Shown here piece after piece: positions 45,588-54,354 of a stretch of 64,000 bases of DNA (position 1 is the first letter of the stretch; each line of letters begins with the position of its first letter). This DNA comes from Deltaproteobacteria bacterium (lineage in GTDB: Bacteria > Myxococcota > Myxococcia > Myxococcales > Anaeromyxobacteraceae), in the NCBI GenBank assembly GCA_016214955.1, contig JACRMN010000022.1, forward strand, positions 62,001-126,000. The letters are read 5' to 3'. The notes under the pieces were generated by a model. It was not told the DNA's origin. It saw only the letters and a list, made by a program, of their open reading frames with translations, and did no database searches. A program made the translations under genes and the position numbers.

Positions 45588-46778
45588 ATGAGCCACCCCA
45601 AGCCCACTCCCGTCGGCGGCAAGCTGCTCACCCCGTTCTTCGGCGTCCTGCTCCTCTTCTGGGCGCTGGGCACCGCGGCCGGTACCGTCCGCTTCCTGCA
45701 GGGACTGGGCGCCGCCTCGGCCATGAACGACGGCTACCCCTGGGGCATCTGGATCGCCGTGGACGTCGTGGTCGGCACGGCCCTGGGCAGCGGCGGCTTC
45801 GCCGTGGCCCTGCTGGTCTACATCCTCAACCGCGGCAAGTTCCACCCGCTGGTCCGGCCAGCGCTGCTCACCAGCGCGCTGGGCTACACCGCCGGCGCCA
45901 CCGCCATCGTCTTCGACGTGGGGCGCTACTGGAACCTGTGGAAGGTCCCCCTGGCCTACAACGGCCGCTACAACTGGACCTCGGGCCTGCTCGAGGTGGC
46001 GCTCTGCGTGATGGCCTACACCGCGGTGCTGTGGGTCGAGATCTCGCCGGCCTTCCTGGAGCGCTGGAAGGAGCAGCCCGGCCCGCTGCAGGGGCTGGCC
46101 CGGTTCGCCCTGCCGCTGGTGGAGAAGGCCTTCCCCGTGGTGCTGGCCTTCGGCGTCGTGCTCCCGGCCATGCACCAGTCCACCCTGGGCTCGCTCTTCC
46201 TGGTGTCGGTGACCAAGCTCCACAAGCTCTGGCACACGCCGTTCCTGCCGGCGCTGTTCCTGGTCTCCTGCGTGGGCATGGGGTACGCCGCGGTGGTGGT
46301 GGAGTCGGTCTTCTCGGCGCGCGCCTTCCGCCGGCCGCTGGAGACCCGGATGCTCTCCGACCTGGCGGGCATCATGGCCGGCCTCACCGCCGTCTTCCTG
46401 GGCCTGCGCCTCGTCGACATCGTGCTGCGCGGGAGGCTGGGCCTGGCCTTCGCCCTCGACTTCCACGCCCTGGTCTTCTGGCTGGAGGTGGCGCTGGCGG
46501 CGGTGGCGGCCGGGATGCTCTGGACCTCGCGCGGCACCCGCGACGCCGGGGCCCTGCTGCGCGGCGCCTTCGCCGTCATGGCGGCCGGCGGCCTGTACCG
46601 AGTCGACGTCTACTTGACCGCCTTCGACCCGGGGAACGGCTGGCGCTACTTCCCGTCGGTGGGCGAGATCCTCGTCACCCTGGGCATCGTGGCCGTGGAG
46701 ACCATGGTCTACATCTACATCGTCAGGAAGTACCCCATCCTCGCCGGCGCCCCCGCTCCGGCCGGAGGCCGTGCATGA
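45588..46778 (+). CDS. hybB: HybB-like integral membrane subunit (NrfD family)
   Basis: The 396-residue protein has about ten transmembrane helices and the NrfD/PsrC-like fold. It should take electrons from HybA and reduce the quinone pool, coupling hydrogen oxidation to respiration. It starts immediately after the hybA stop and overlaps hybC by four bases (ATGA), so the operon is translationally coupled. Segments such as GYPWGIWIAVDVVVGTALGSGG near the N-terminus and AFDPGNGWRYFPSVGEILVT near the C-terminus are typical of HybB. Confidence 0.92.
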   Translation: MSHPKPTPVGGKLLTPFFGVLLLFWALGTAAGTVRFLQGLGAASAMNDGYPWGIWIAVDVVVGTALGSGGFAVALLVYILNRGKFHPLVRPALLTSALGYTAGATAIVFDVGRYWNLWKVPLAYNGRYNWTSGLLEVALCVMAYTAVLWVEISPAFLERWKEQPGPLQGLARFALPLVEKAFPVVLAFGVVLPAMHQSTLGSLFLVSVTKLHKLWHTPFLPALFLVSCVGMGYAAVVVESVFSARAFRRPLETRMLSDLAGIMAGLTAVFLGLRLVDIVLRGRLGLAFALDFHALVFWLEVALAAVAAGMLWTSRGTRDAGALLRGAFAVMAAGGLYRVDVYLTAFDPGNGWRYFPSVGEILVTLGIVAVETMVYIYIVRKYPILAGAPAPAGGRA

Positions 46779-48475
46779 GCCGGATCACCATCGACCCCAT
46801 CACCCGCATCGAGGGCCACCTCCGCATCGACGTGGAGGTGGACGGCGGCAAGGTGAAGAACGCCTGGTCCTCGGGCACGATGTGGCGCGGCATCGAGATC
46901 ATCCTGCAGCAGCGCGATCCGCGGGACGCCTGGATCTTCACCCAGCGCATCTGCGGCGTCTGCACCACCGTGCACGCCATCACCTCGGTGCGGGCGGTGG
47001 AGAACGCGCTCAACCTCGAGATCCCGCCCAACGCGCAGTACATCCGCAACCTGATCATCGCCGCCCACGCGCTGCACGATCACATCGTGCACTTCTACCA
47101 CCTGGCGGCGCTCGACTGGGTCGACGTCCCCAGCGCCCTCAAGGGCGACCCGGTGGCCACCTCCAGGCTGGCCGAGAGCCTCTCGCCCTGGCAGGGGAAC
47201 TCGGCCAAGGCGCTGGCGGCCACCAAGGAGAAGCTGGCCGGCTTCGTGGCCGGCGGACAGCTCGGCATCTTCACCAACGGCTACTGGGGCCACGCGGCGA
47301 TGAAGCTCCCGCCCGACGTGAACCTGCTGGCCGTGCACCACTACCTGCAGGCCCTGGAGTACCAGCGCAAGGCGCTGCAGGTGGTGGCCATCCTCGGCTC
47401 CAAGACCCCCAACATCCAGAACCTGGCGGTCGGCGGGGTCGCCAACGCCATCAACCTCGACAGCCCGTCCACCCTCAACATGGAGAAGCTGTACAAGGTG
47501 AAGGACCTGCTCGACGAGGTCTCGGCCTTCGTGCAGCAGGTCTACTTCCCCGACGTGGCGGCGGTGGGCGCCCTCTACGCCGGCTGGGCCCAGTACGGCG
47601 CCGGGGTCACCAACTACCTCTCGGTGCCCGACCTGCCCCTCGACACCAAGGGCACCAGGTTCGACCTGCCCGGCGGGACGATCATGAAGGCCGACCTCTC
47701 GACCTTCAAGCCCATCGGCGCCTTCGGCGACCCCTACTTCCGCGACGGCGTCACCGAGACGGTGGCCCACGCCTGGTACGGGGGCGAGCAGAAGCCGCTG
47801 CACCCCTTCGCCGGCGAGACGGTGCCCCAGCCCGGCGACTGGAGCGAGAAGGGCAAGTACTCCTGGGTGAAGGCCCCGCGCTTCAAGGGCGAGCCCATGC
47901 AGGTGGGGCCGCTGGCCCAGGTGCTGGCCGGCCTGGCCAGCAACCACGAGCCCACGGTGCGCTGGGCCACCAAGTTCCTCGACACCGCCGGGGCGGTGGC
48001 CAAGACCAAGCTGGGGCCGGCCATCCTCCACTCCACCCTGGGCCGCATCGCCGCCCGCTGCATCCGCACGGCGGTCATCAACGAGCTGGCCCTCAAGCAC
48101 TGGAAGCTCCTGGTCGAGAACATCGGCAAGGGCGACGTGGCCATCTTCAACGAGCCCACCTTCCCCGCCGGCGAGATCCGCGGCTTCGGCTTCCACGAGG
48201 CGCCGCGCGGCACCCTCTCCCACTGGACGGTGATCCGGGACGGGAAGATCCAGAACTACCAGGCGGTGGTGCCCTCCACCTGGAACGCCGGCCCCCGCGA
48301 CGAGAACGAGAAGCTCGGCCCCTACGAAGCCTCCCTCATCGGGAACCCCATCGCCGACCCGGAGCGCCCCCTCGAGGCGCTGCGGACGGTCCACTCCTTC
48401 GACCCGTGCCTCGCCTGCGCCATCCACACGGTGGACGCCGAGGGGAACGAGCTGGCGCGGGTGAAGGTCCTCTAG
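46775..48475 (+). CDS. hybC: [NiFe] hydrogenase large subunit (group 1)
   Basis: The 566-residue subunit holds the NiFe centre. The N-terminal cysteine pair is C60 and C63 in RICGVCTTVHAI and the C-terminal pair is C545 and C548 in DPCLACAIH; H551 is followed by a 15-residue extension (TVDAEG...VKVL) that an endopeptidase such as HybD normally removes after nickel insertion. All four metal ligands are present, so the enzyme should be functional. The ATG overlaps the hybB stop. No hyp or hybD gene is in this window; the next element is a strong terminator. The maturation proteins must be encoded elsewhere. Confidence 0.96.
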   Translation: MSRITIDPITRIEGHLRIDVEVDGGKVKNAWSSGTMWRGIEIILQQRDPRDAWIFTQRICGVCTTVHAITSVRAVENALNLEIPPNAQYIRNLIIAAHALHDHIVHFYHLAALDWVDVPSALKGDPVATSRLAESLSPWQGNSAKALAATKEKLAGFVAGGQLGIFTNGYWGHAAMKLPPDVNLLAVHHYLQALEYQRKALQVVAILGSKTPNIQNLAVGGVANAINLDSPSTLNMEKLYKVKDLLDEVSAFVQQVYFPDVAAVGALYAGWAQYGAGVTNYLSVPDLPLDTKGTRFDLPGGTIMKADLSTFKPIGAFGDPYFRDGVTETVAHAWYGGEQKPLHPFAGETVPQPGDWSEKGKYSWVKAPRFKGEPMQVGPLAQVLAGLASNHEPTVRWATKFLDTAGAVAKTKLGPAILHSTLGRIAARCIRTAVINELALKHWKLLVENIGKGDVAIFNEPTFPAGEIRGFGFHEAPRGTLSHWTVIRDGKIQNYQAVVPSTWNAGPRDENEKLGPYEASLIGNPIADPERPLEALRTVHSFDPCLACAIHTVDAEGNELARVKVL

Positions 48476-48497
48476 GCCTGGCGGGCGGGGATCCCGG

Positions 48498-48538
48498 CCC
48501 CGGCGCCTCCCGTGAGCGGGGAGGCGCCGGGGTTTCTT
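48498..48538 (+). terminator. Rho-independent terminator of the hydrogenase operon
   Basis: Arms CCCCGGCGCCTCCC (48498-48511) and GGGGAGGCGCCGGGG (48518-48532), a GTGAGC loop, then TTTCTT. It ends the hybOABC transcript 22 bases after the hybC stop. Confidence 0.88.
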
Positions 48539-48632
48539 CGTTGGACCCTGGGACGCGAACGGAAGTGACCGGCGCGGCGGGCCCGGGGTATGCTCCGCCC
48601 CCGCGCCGATCAACCCACCGGGGGTCGCAGAC

Positions 48633-49913
48633 GTGCCCATGAACCGCACCGTCAAGGCCGAGGAGGCCGTCTCGGTCATCAAGTCGGGCGACCGGGTCTT
48701 CGTCCACAGCATCGCCGCCGCGCCGCGCCGCCTCATCGAGGCCATGACGGCCCGGGCGCCGGACCTGCGGGTGGTCGAGGTGGTCTCCATCCACACCGAG
48801 GGAGCGGCACCCTACGCCGCCCCGGAGATGGCCCGGAGCTTCCGGGTCAACTCGCTCTTCGTCGGCGCCAACGTGCGCCACGCGGTGCAGGAGGGGCGCG
48901 CCGACTACCTGCCGGTCTTCCTCTCCGAGGTTCCCCAGCTCTTCCGCGGCGGGGTGCTGCCGCTCGACGTGGCCCTCGTCCAGGTCTCGCCCCCCGACCG
49001 GCACGGCTACTGCTCGCTGGGCGTGTCGGTCGACGCCACCCGGGCGGCGGTGCAGACCGCCCGCACCGTCATCGCCCAGGTGAACCCCAACATGCCGCGC
49101 ACCCACGGCGACGGGCTCATCCACGAGGACCAGATCGACTGGCTGGTGGAGGGAGCCGACCCCATCCCCGAGCCGGCCGAGCACCCCATCACCGACGAGG
49201 AGCGGGCCATCGGCCGCCACTGCGCCGAGCTGGTGGAGGACGGCTCCACCCTGCAGATCGGCATCGGCTCCCTGGCCAACGCCACCCTGGCGGCCCTCAA
49301 GGACCACCAGCGGCTCGGCGTGCACACCGAGATGCTCTCCGAGGGCGTGGTGGATCTGGTGGAGAAGGGCGTCATCACCGGCGAGTCCAAGCGCACGCAC
49401 CCCGGAAAGATCGTGGCCACCTTCGCGCTGGGGAAGAAGAAGCTCTACGACTTCCTCGACGACAACCCGCTGGTGGCCATGCTCGACGTGGCCTACGTCA
49501 ACGACACCGCCGTCATCCGCCGCAACCCCAAGGTGGCCGCCATCAACAGCGCCATCGAGGTGGACCTGACCGGCCAGGTGTGCGCCGACTCCATCGGCGA
49601 CCACCAGTTCTCCGGCGTGGGCGGGCAGATGGACTTCATCCGCGGCGCCGCCCTCTCCGAGGGGGGCAAGCCCATCATCGCCCTGCCGTCGGTGACCCAC
49701 CACGGCGACTCGCGCATCGTCTCGTTCCTGAAGCCGGGGGCGGGGGTGGTGACGACGCGGGCCCACGTGCATTTCGTCGTCACCGAGTACGGCATCGCCG
49801 ACCTCTGGGGCAAGAACCTGCGCCAGCGAGCGGCGGCCCTCATCGGCATCGCCCACCCGTCGCACCGCGACGCGCTGGCGGCCGAGGCACGTCGCCGCTT
49901 CGGCTCCTGGTAG
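48633..49913 (+). CDS. Acetyl-CoA hydrolase/transferase (4-hydroxybutyrate CoA-transferase-like)
   Basis: The 426-residue product belongs to the family of class I CoA-transferases of the acetyl-CoA hydrolase/transferase type. A glutamate that forms the acyl-CoA thioester is expected in the GVHTEMLSEGVVDL segment (about residues 230-243). The C-terminal domain shows GVGGQMDFIRGA and HVHFVVTEYGIADLWGKNLRQR, typical of the ACH2 domain. It moves CoA between acetate/butyrate-like acids. Start at GTG 48633 has GGGGG seven to twelve bases upstream; ATG at 48639 is the alternative. It follows the hydrogenase terminator, so it is probably separately regulated. Confidence 0.87.
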   Translation: MPMNRTVKAEEAVSVIKSGDRVFVHSIAAAPRRLIEAMTARAPDLRVVEVVSIHTEGAAPYAAPEMARSFRVNSLFVGANVRHAVQEGRADYLPVFLSEVPQLFRGGVLPLDVALVQVSPPDRHGYCSLGVSVDATRAAVQTARTVIAQVNPNMPRTHGDGLIHEDQIDWLVEGADPIPEPAEHPITDEERAIGRHCAELVEDGSTLQIGIGSLANATLAALKDHQRLGVHTEMLSEGVVDLVEKGVITGESKRTHPGKIVATFALGKKKLYDFLDDNPLVAMLDVAYVNDTAVIRRNPKVAAINSAIEVDLTGQVCADSIGDHQFSGVGGQMDFIRGAALSEGGKPIIALPSVTHHGDSRIVSFLKPGAGVVTTRAHVHFVVTEYGIADLWGKNLRQRAAALIGIAHPSHRDALAAEARRRFGSW

Positions 49914-49917
49914 CCCG

Positions 49918-50163
49918 CTACCCCTTCGCCAGCTCCCCCAGCGCCGCCAGCACCGCCGCCAGGCCTCGGTGGAGGCCGGCCCCGTCCCGGAGCGCCGGCG
50001 TCTCCGTCCCGCCGCCCAGGGCGGCGAGCCGCGCGGCATGGCTCTCGTAGAAGACGTTCTGGAGCTCGACCCGGCCCACCAGGCCGAGCGCCGCCAGGGC
50101 GCGGCGGGCCGCGGCCGAGTCGGCCTCGTCGATGCGGTGGAAGAGCTCGGGGCGATCGGCCAC
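49918..50163 (-). CDS. Small glutaredoxin/GST-N-like protein lacking catalytic cysteine
   Basis: The 81-residue product (PELFHRIDEADSAAARRALA ... GLVGRVELQNVFYES, then TETPALRDG) has the outline of a glutaredoxin or GST N-terminal domain, including a cis-Pro-like TPAL and a C-terminal ALGEL helix. The place of the redox cysteines is taken by DEADS, and no Cys is present at all, so it is not a classical redox enzyme. Starts at GTG 50163, 14 bases after the lpxC stop, in the same direction. Similarity is by eye and weak. Confidence 0.45.
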   Translation of the reverse strand: MADRPELFHRIDEADSAAARRALAALGLVGRVELQNVFYESHAARLAALGGGTETPALRDGAGLHRGLAAVLAALGELAKG

Positions 50164-50177
50164 GCGGCCGCCGCGGC

Positions 50178-51101
50178 TCAGGCGTGGCTCTCGACCGCGC
50201 CCAGCGCCGGCAGCCGGATGCGCAGCGGCTCCAGCTCGGCCTCGGCGCTCACCCGGACGACGCGGTGGGAGCCCGGGGTGGCCAGCACCTTGCGGACCAG
50301 CGCCTGGTTCATGGCGTGGCCGCTCTTCACCGCCGTCAGCGCGCCGATGATGGGCATGCCGATGAGGGTGAGATCCCCGATGGCGTCGAGCACCTTGTGG
50401 CGCGCAAACTCGTCGGGGAAGCGCAGCCCCTCGGGGTTGAGGATGGAGAAGTCGTCGACAACGATGGCGTTGTCGAGGCTCCCGCCCTGGGCCAGCCCCT
50501 TCGACTTCATGTACTCGATGTCCCGCAGGAAGCAGAAGGTGCGGGCCGGCGCCAGCTCGCGGGCGAAGCGCCGGTCGGAGAAGCGGAACTCGAAGGTCTG
50601 GTCGGTGACCAGCGGGTGGTCGAAGTCCACGGTGAAGCGGATCGTCATCTCGGCCGCCGGGTCCAGGCGTGCCAGCTTGCCGCCTTCGCGGATCTCGACC
50701 GGCTGGTCGATGACCAGGAAGCGCTTGCCGGCCCGCTGCTTCTCGATGCCGCCCTCCTGCACCAGCCAGACGAAAGGCGCGGCCGAGCCGTCGAGGATGG
50801 GGATCTCGGGGCCGTCCACCTCGACGCGGCAGTTGTCGATGCCGAGGCCGGTGAGGGCGGCGAGCACATGCTCCACGGTGGCGACGCGGGCATTGCCCAC
50901 CGCCAGCGAGGTGGAAAGGATGGTGTCGGTGACCAGGTCGGCGCGGGCCGGGATCTCGACCCCCAGGTCCATGCGGACGAAGGTGATGCCGCTGTCGGCG
51001 GGCGCCGGCGCCAGCGTCAGGGTCGCGGGCTTGCCCGAGTGCAGGCCCACGCCGGTGACGCTCACGCGCTTGGCGATGGTTCTCTGGTTCCAGTTGGCCA
51101 T
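50178..51101 (-). CDS. lpxC: UDP-3-O-acyl-N-acetylglucosamine deacetylase
   Basis: This 307-residue zinc deacetylase makes the first committed step of lipid A synthesis. Zinc ligands lie in VEHVLAAL (H78) and HKVLDAIGDL (His and Asp), and the catalytic His in KSGHAMNQALV. The gene proves a lipopolysaccharide-type outer membrane. The ATG at 51101 is chosen because MANWNQRTIAKRVSVTGVGLHSG is the usual start; a 45-residue longer frame upstream is Arg/Ser-rich and unlikely. A hairpin lies just upstream. Confidence 0.95.
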   Translation of the reverse strand: MANWNQRTIAKRVSVTGVGLHSGKPATLTLAPAPADSGITFVRMDLGVEIPARADLVTDTILSTSLAVGNARVATVEHVLAALTGLGIDNCRVEVDGPEIPILDGSAAPFVWLVQEGGIEKQRAGKRFLVIDQPVEIREGGKLARLDPAAEMTIRFTVDFDHPLVTDQTFEFRFSDRRFARELAPARTFCFLRDIEYMKSKGLAQGGSLDNAIVVDDFSILNPEGLRFPDEFARHKVLDAIGDLTLIGMPIIGALTAVKSGHAMNQALVRKVLATPGSHRVVRVSAEAELEPLRIRLPALGAVESHA

Positions 51102-51418
51102 GTCGTCTTCGCTCGCCTGCCTGCCCCCTTCGGGCAGGATTCCGTGGTCGGGCTCAGAGGAGCAACAAGCGTGCCTTCTCGCCGCGCTCCCGCGCCCTCG
51201 GCGCACACCGGAGCCCACACCACCAACGTGCTGACTTCTCGATGCTTTACCTCATGTCCGGCACCGGGTTCCGGCCGCACACTCCTGGATTCCCCCGAGA
51301 TCCCGCTACCTGACTGACAGGATGCCCGACACGGCGCGACACCGATGTCGCGGTCCTTGCCGCGTCCGCCGGGCCACCCCTATGCCGGCAGGCGACCGCG
51401 GAGGGCGCACCTCATAAC
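51102..51418. other. Divergent region between lpxC and the rhomboid gene
   Basis: These 317 bases lie between the divergent lpxC and rhomboid starts and should hold their promoters. A CCTGCCC-CCTTC-GGGCAGG hairpin (51120-51138) falls 19 bases before the lpxC ATG and would form in its mRNA leader. GACACGGCGCGACACCGATGTCGC near 51328-51351 is another imperfect inverted repeat. No gene is apparent. Confidence 0.5.
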
Positions 51419-52129
51419 ATGGCGCGGGTGATTCCGCTCCGCGACGACCTCCCGACCTCGCGCCCACCGGTGCTCACCGTGGGGCTCATCGCCGCCAACG
51501 TGGCCGTGTTCCTCTGGCAGGTGCTGGGGGTGGGAATGGAGGCCTCTGTGGCCTGGGGCGGCCTGGTCCCGGCCCGGCTCCTCGGGCTCGTCCCGCCCCC
51601 CGACCCCGCCGGCCTGCCCGCGGTCGCCACGCTGCTCAGCAGCATGTTCCTGCACGGCAGCTTCGCCCACATCGGCGGGAACATGCTCTTCCTGTGGGTC
51701 TTCGGGAACAACGTCGAGGATGCCCTGGGCAGGCCCCGCTACCTGGCCTTCTACCTGCTCACCGGCATCGGCGCCGCCGCCGCCCAGACCGGCGCGGCGC
51801 TGGTGGCCGGCAACCGCGACCTGCTCATCCCCATGGTCGGCGCCTCGGGCGCCATCTCCGGCGTGCTGGCCGCCTACCTGGTGATGTTCCCGCGGGCGCG
51901 GGTGCTGACGCTGGTGCCCATCTTCGTCTTCATCCGCTTCGTGCAGCTCCCCGCCTCGCTCTTCCTCGGCCTCTGGTTCGTCTTCCAGCTCCTCGGGGCC
52001 TTCCTCGGCGACGGCGGCGGCGGCGTGGCCTTCATGGCGCACGTGGGCGGCTTCGTGGCCGGGCTGCTCCTGGTGCTGGCGTGGCGCCCCCGGCGGCGCG
52101 CCCGCGGCGCCCGAGCCGCGGCGCCCTAG
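51419..52129 (+). CDS. Rhomboid-family intramembrane serine protease
   Basis: The 236-residue membrane protein has about six transmembrane helices. The catalytic serine lies in GASGAISG and the histidine in MAHVGGFVAG; the oxyanion HGSFAHIGGNMLFLWVFGN holds the conserved HxxxN. It should cut membrane proteins within the bilayer. The last 25 residues are an Arg/Ala-rich cytoplasmic tail. Its stop overlaps that of ruvB (convergent, four bases). Substrate unknown. Confidence 0.9.
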   Translation: MARVIPLRDDLPTSRPPVLTVGLIAANVAVFLWQVLGVGMEASVAWGGLVPARLLGLVPPPDPAGLPAVATLLSSMFLHGSFAHIGGNMLFLWVFGNNVEDALGRPRYLAFYLLTGIGAAAAQTGAALVAGNRDLLIPMVGASGAISGVLAAYLVMFPRARVLTLVPIFVFIRFVQLPASLFLGLWFVFQLLGAFLGDGGGGVAFMAHVGGFVAGLLLVLAWRPRRRARGARAAAP

Positions 52130-53154
52130 AACAGGCCTCCCTGCTGCTTGCCGGGCCGCTCCCGCCCCAGGTGGTCCCAGGCGGCGGCCAGCGCCACCCG
52201 GCCCCGCGGCGTGCGGGCCAGGAAGCCCTCGCGCACCAGGAAGGGCTCGTAGACGTCCTCGATGGTGCCGGGCTCCTCGCCCACGGAGGCCGCCACCGCC
52301 TCCACGCCCACCGGACCGCCGCCGAAGGTGTCGATGACGGTGGCCAGGATGCGCCGGTCCATGGCGTCGAGGCCGCGCCCGTCCACCTCGAGGCGGGAGA
52401 GGGTGAGGTCGACGATGGCCTTGTCGAGCCGCCCGGTGCCCTCCACCTGGGCGAAGTCGCGGGCCCTCTGCAGCAGCCGGATGGCGATGCGGGGCGTGCC
52501 CCGGGCCCGGCGGGCCAGCTCCTCGGCGCCGGCTCGCTCGGCGGGCAGGCCCAGCTTGCGGGCGGCCCGCTCGGCGATCTCGCGCAGCTCCTCGGGCCGG
52601 TAGTAGTCGAGCCGCTCCTGGATGGGGAAGCGATCGCGCAGCGGGCTGGCGAGCAGGCCGGTGCGGGTGGTGGCCCCGACCAGGGTGAAGCGCTCCAGCC
52701 GCATCTCCATGGTCTGGGCGCCGAGGCCGGCCCCCAGCACCACGTCGAAGCGGAAGTCCTCCATGGCCGGGTAGAGCGCCTCCTCCACCGCCGGCGAGAG
52801 CCGGTGGATCTCGTCGATGAAGAGGATGTCCCGCGGCTGCAGCGCCGTGAGCAGGCCGGCCAGGTCGCCCTTCTTCACCAGCGCCGGGCCGCTGGTGACG
52901 TGGAGCGACACCCCCAGCTCGCGCGCCAGGATGTGGGCCAGCGAGGTCTTGCCCAGGCCCGGGGGGCCGGAGAGCAGCACGTGGTCGAGGGCCTCGGCCC
53001 GCTCGCGGGCCGCCCGGGCGTAGACCCGGAAGTTGGCCACCAGCTTCTCCTGCCCGACGTACTCCTCGAAGGTGGCCGGGCGCAGCGACTGCTCCAGGCG
53101 GGCCTCGCCCTCCTGGGCCTCGGCGGCGACCTCGCGGAGCGGCGGACGGACCAT
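52126..53154 (-). CDS. ruvB: Holliday junction helicase RuvB
   Basis: The 342-residue AAA+ motor drives branch migration with RuvA. Walker A is GPPGLGKTSL (residues 63-72), Walker B DEIHRL, sensor 1 GATTR and the arginine-finger LRDRF. The C-terminal winged-helix domain (VGVEAVAASVGEEPGTIEDV ... EGFLARTPRGRVA) binds DNA. It follows ruvA by 34 bases on the same strand. Confidence 0.96.
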   Translation of the reverse strand: MVRPPLREVAAEAQEGEARLEQSLRPATFEEYVGQEKLVANFRVYARAARERAEALDHVLLSGPPGLGKTSLAHILARELGVSLHVTSGPALVKKGDLAGLLTALQPRDILFIDEIHRLSPAVEEALYPAMEDFRFDVVLGAGLGAQTMEMRLERFTLVGATTRTGLLASPLRDRFPIQERLDYYRPEELREIAERAARKLGLPAERAGAEELARRARGTPRIAIRLLQRARDFAQVEGTGRLDKAIVDLTLSRLEVDGRGLDAMDRRILATVIDTFGGGPVGVEAVAASVGEEPGTIEDVYEPFLVREGFLARTPRGRVALAAAWDHLGRERPGKQQGGLF

Positions 53155-53188
53155 GGCTCGACCTTAGCAGGCGGGACCGACGCGCCGC

Positions 53189-53776
53189 TCACCCGCGCAG
53201 CAGCTTCAGGGCCTCGCGCAGCAGGTCGTCGAGCGGCCGGTCGGCGCGGTCGCGCAGCGCCTCGGCGGCCTGCTCGGCCTGCGGCTGCTTGTAGCCCAGG
53301 CCCACCAGCGCCGTGGCCAGCTGCTCCAGCGCGCCCTGCGGCCCCTTCGGGCGCGGCGCCGCCGCCCGGGCCAGGGAGAGCAGCTTGTCCTTCAGCTCCA
53401 CCACCAGCCGCTCGGCGGTCTTCTTGCCCACGCCCGGCACCCTGGTGAGCCGGGCCACGTCGCCGTCGGCCACCGCCCGGGCCAGCTCGCGGGCCTCGAT
53501 GCCGGAGAGGATGTTCTGGGCGGCGCGCGGCCCCACGTTCTTCACGGCCACCAGCTCGTGGAAGACCGCCTCCTCCTCCTCGCTGGCGAAGCCGTAGAGC
53601 TGGAGCGCGTCCTCGCGCACGTGGGTGTGGATGCGGAGCGCCACCTTCTCGCCCACCGGTGGCAGGGCGGAGAGCGCCACCTGCGAGAGCGAGACCCGGT
53701 AGCCGACGCCGCCCACGTCCAGCACCGCGTGGTCGGCCCCCTTCTCGGCCACGGTGCCCGCCAGCCGGGCGATCAC
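53189..53776 (-). CDS. ruvA: Holliday junction-binding protein RuvA
   Basis: The 195-residue protein forms the tetramer that binds four-way DNA junctions. Domain order is OB-fold ([23 protein letters not shown]), the two HhH motifs ([16 protein letters not shown] and [21 protein letters not shown]) and the small C-terminal domain that contacts RuvB ([14 protein letters not shown]). The GTG start overlaps the ruvC stop (GTGA), so ruvCAB is coupled. Confidence 0.94.
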   Translation of the reverse strand: MIARLAGTVAEKGADHAVLDVGGVGYRVSLSQVALSALPPVGEKVALRIHTHVREDALQLYGFASEEEEAVFHELVAVKNVGPRAAQNILSGIEARELARAVADGDVARLTRVPGVGKKTAERLVVELKDKLLSLARAAAPRPKGPQGALEQLATALVGLGYKQPQAEQAAEALRDRADRPLDDLLREALKLLRG

Positions 53777-54318
53777 CGGCCGGCCCCGTAGCGGCGCACC
53801 GAGGGGCGGAGCAGCGCCGCCGCCTGGGCCTGGCGCCGCCGCACCAGGGCGACCGCCGGGCCGCGACGCGCCAGGTGGCAGACGGCCGCCGCCAGGGCGT
53901 CGGCCTCGTCGGGCAGGCCGGCCTCGACGCCGAGCAGGGCGCGGGCGGTGCGGACCATCTGCGCCTTGTCGGCCTGGCCGCTCCCGGTGAAGGCGCGCTT
54001 CACCTCGGAGGGCGCGTACTCGAACACCGGCAGGCCGGCCGCGGCCGCCGCCGCCAGCGCCACGCCGCGGGCCTGGCCCAGCACCAGCGCCGAGCGGGCC
54101 GAGGCGCCGCAGAAGGCGGTCTCCACCGAGACCGCGTCGGCTCCCGACTCGCGCAGCACCGCCGTGAGCTCCACGAAGATCCGGCCCAGGCGCTCGGCCA
54201 GCGGGCGAGCGCCCGGCTCGACCGTGCCGGAGCGGCGGGCCACCAGGCGCGAGCCCACCCGCTCGACCACGCCGAAGCCGCAGCGTCGGGAACCGGGATC
54301 GATGCCGAGGACGATCAC
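53773..54318 (-). CDS. ruvC: Holliday junction endonuclease RuvC
   Basis: The 181-residue resolvase cuts Holliday junctions. Acidic catalytic residues are D7 in [11 protein letters not shown]66 in VSVETAFCG, and two Asp residues in [15 protein letters not shown], in the family order. It is the first gene of the ruvCAB operon; the kinase gene upstream of it ends about 35 bases away. Confidence 0.95.
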   Translation of the reverse strand: MIVLGIDPGSRRCGFGVVERVGSRLVARRSGTVEPGARPLAERLGRIFVELTAVLRESGADAVSVETAFCGASARSALVLGQARGVALAAAAAAGLPVFEYAPSEVKRAFTGSGQADKAQMVRTARALLGVEAGLPDEADALAAAVCHLARRGPAVALVRRRQAQAAALLRPSVRRYGAGR

Positions 54319-54354
54319 CGGGGCATCTTGGCAGAGGGCTGAACCGGCGTCCAG

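Noticed and set aside
43448-48475. 1675-codon frame covering the whole hydrogenase operon
   Set aside because: Only its last 567 codons (hybC) are real; before that it is a low-complexity shadow of hybO, hybA and hybB.
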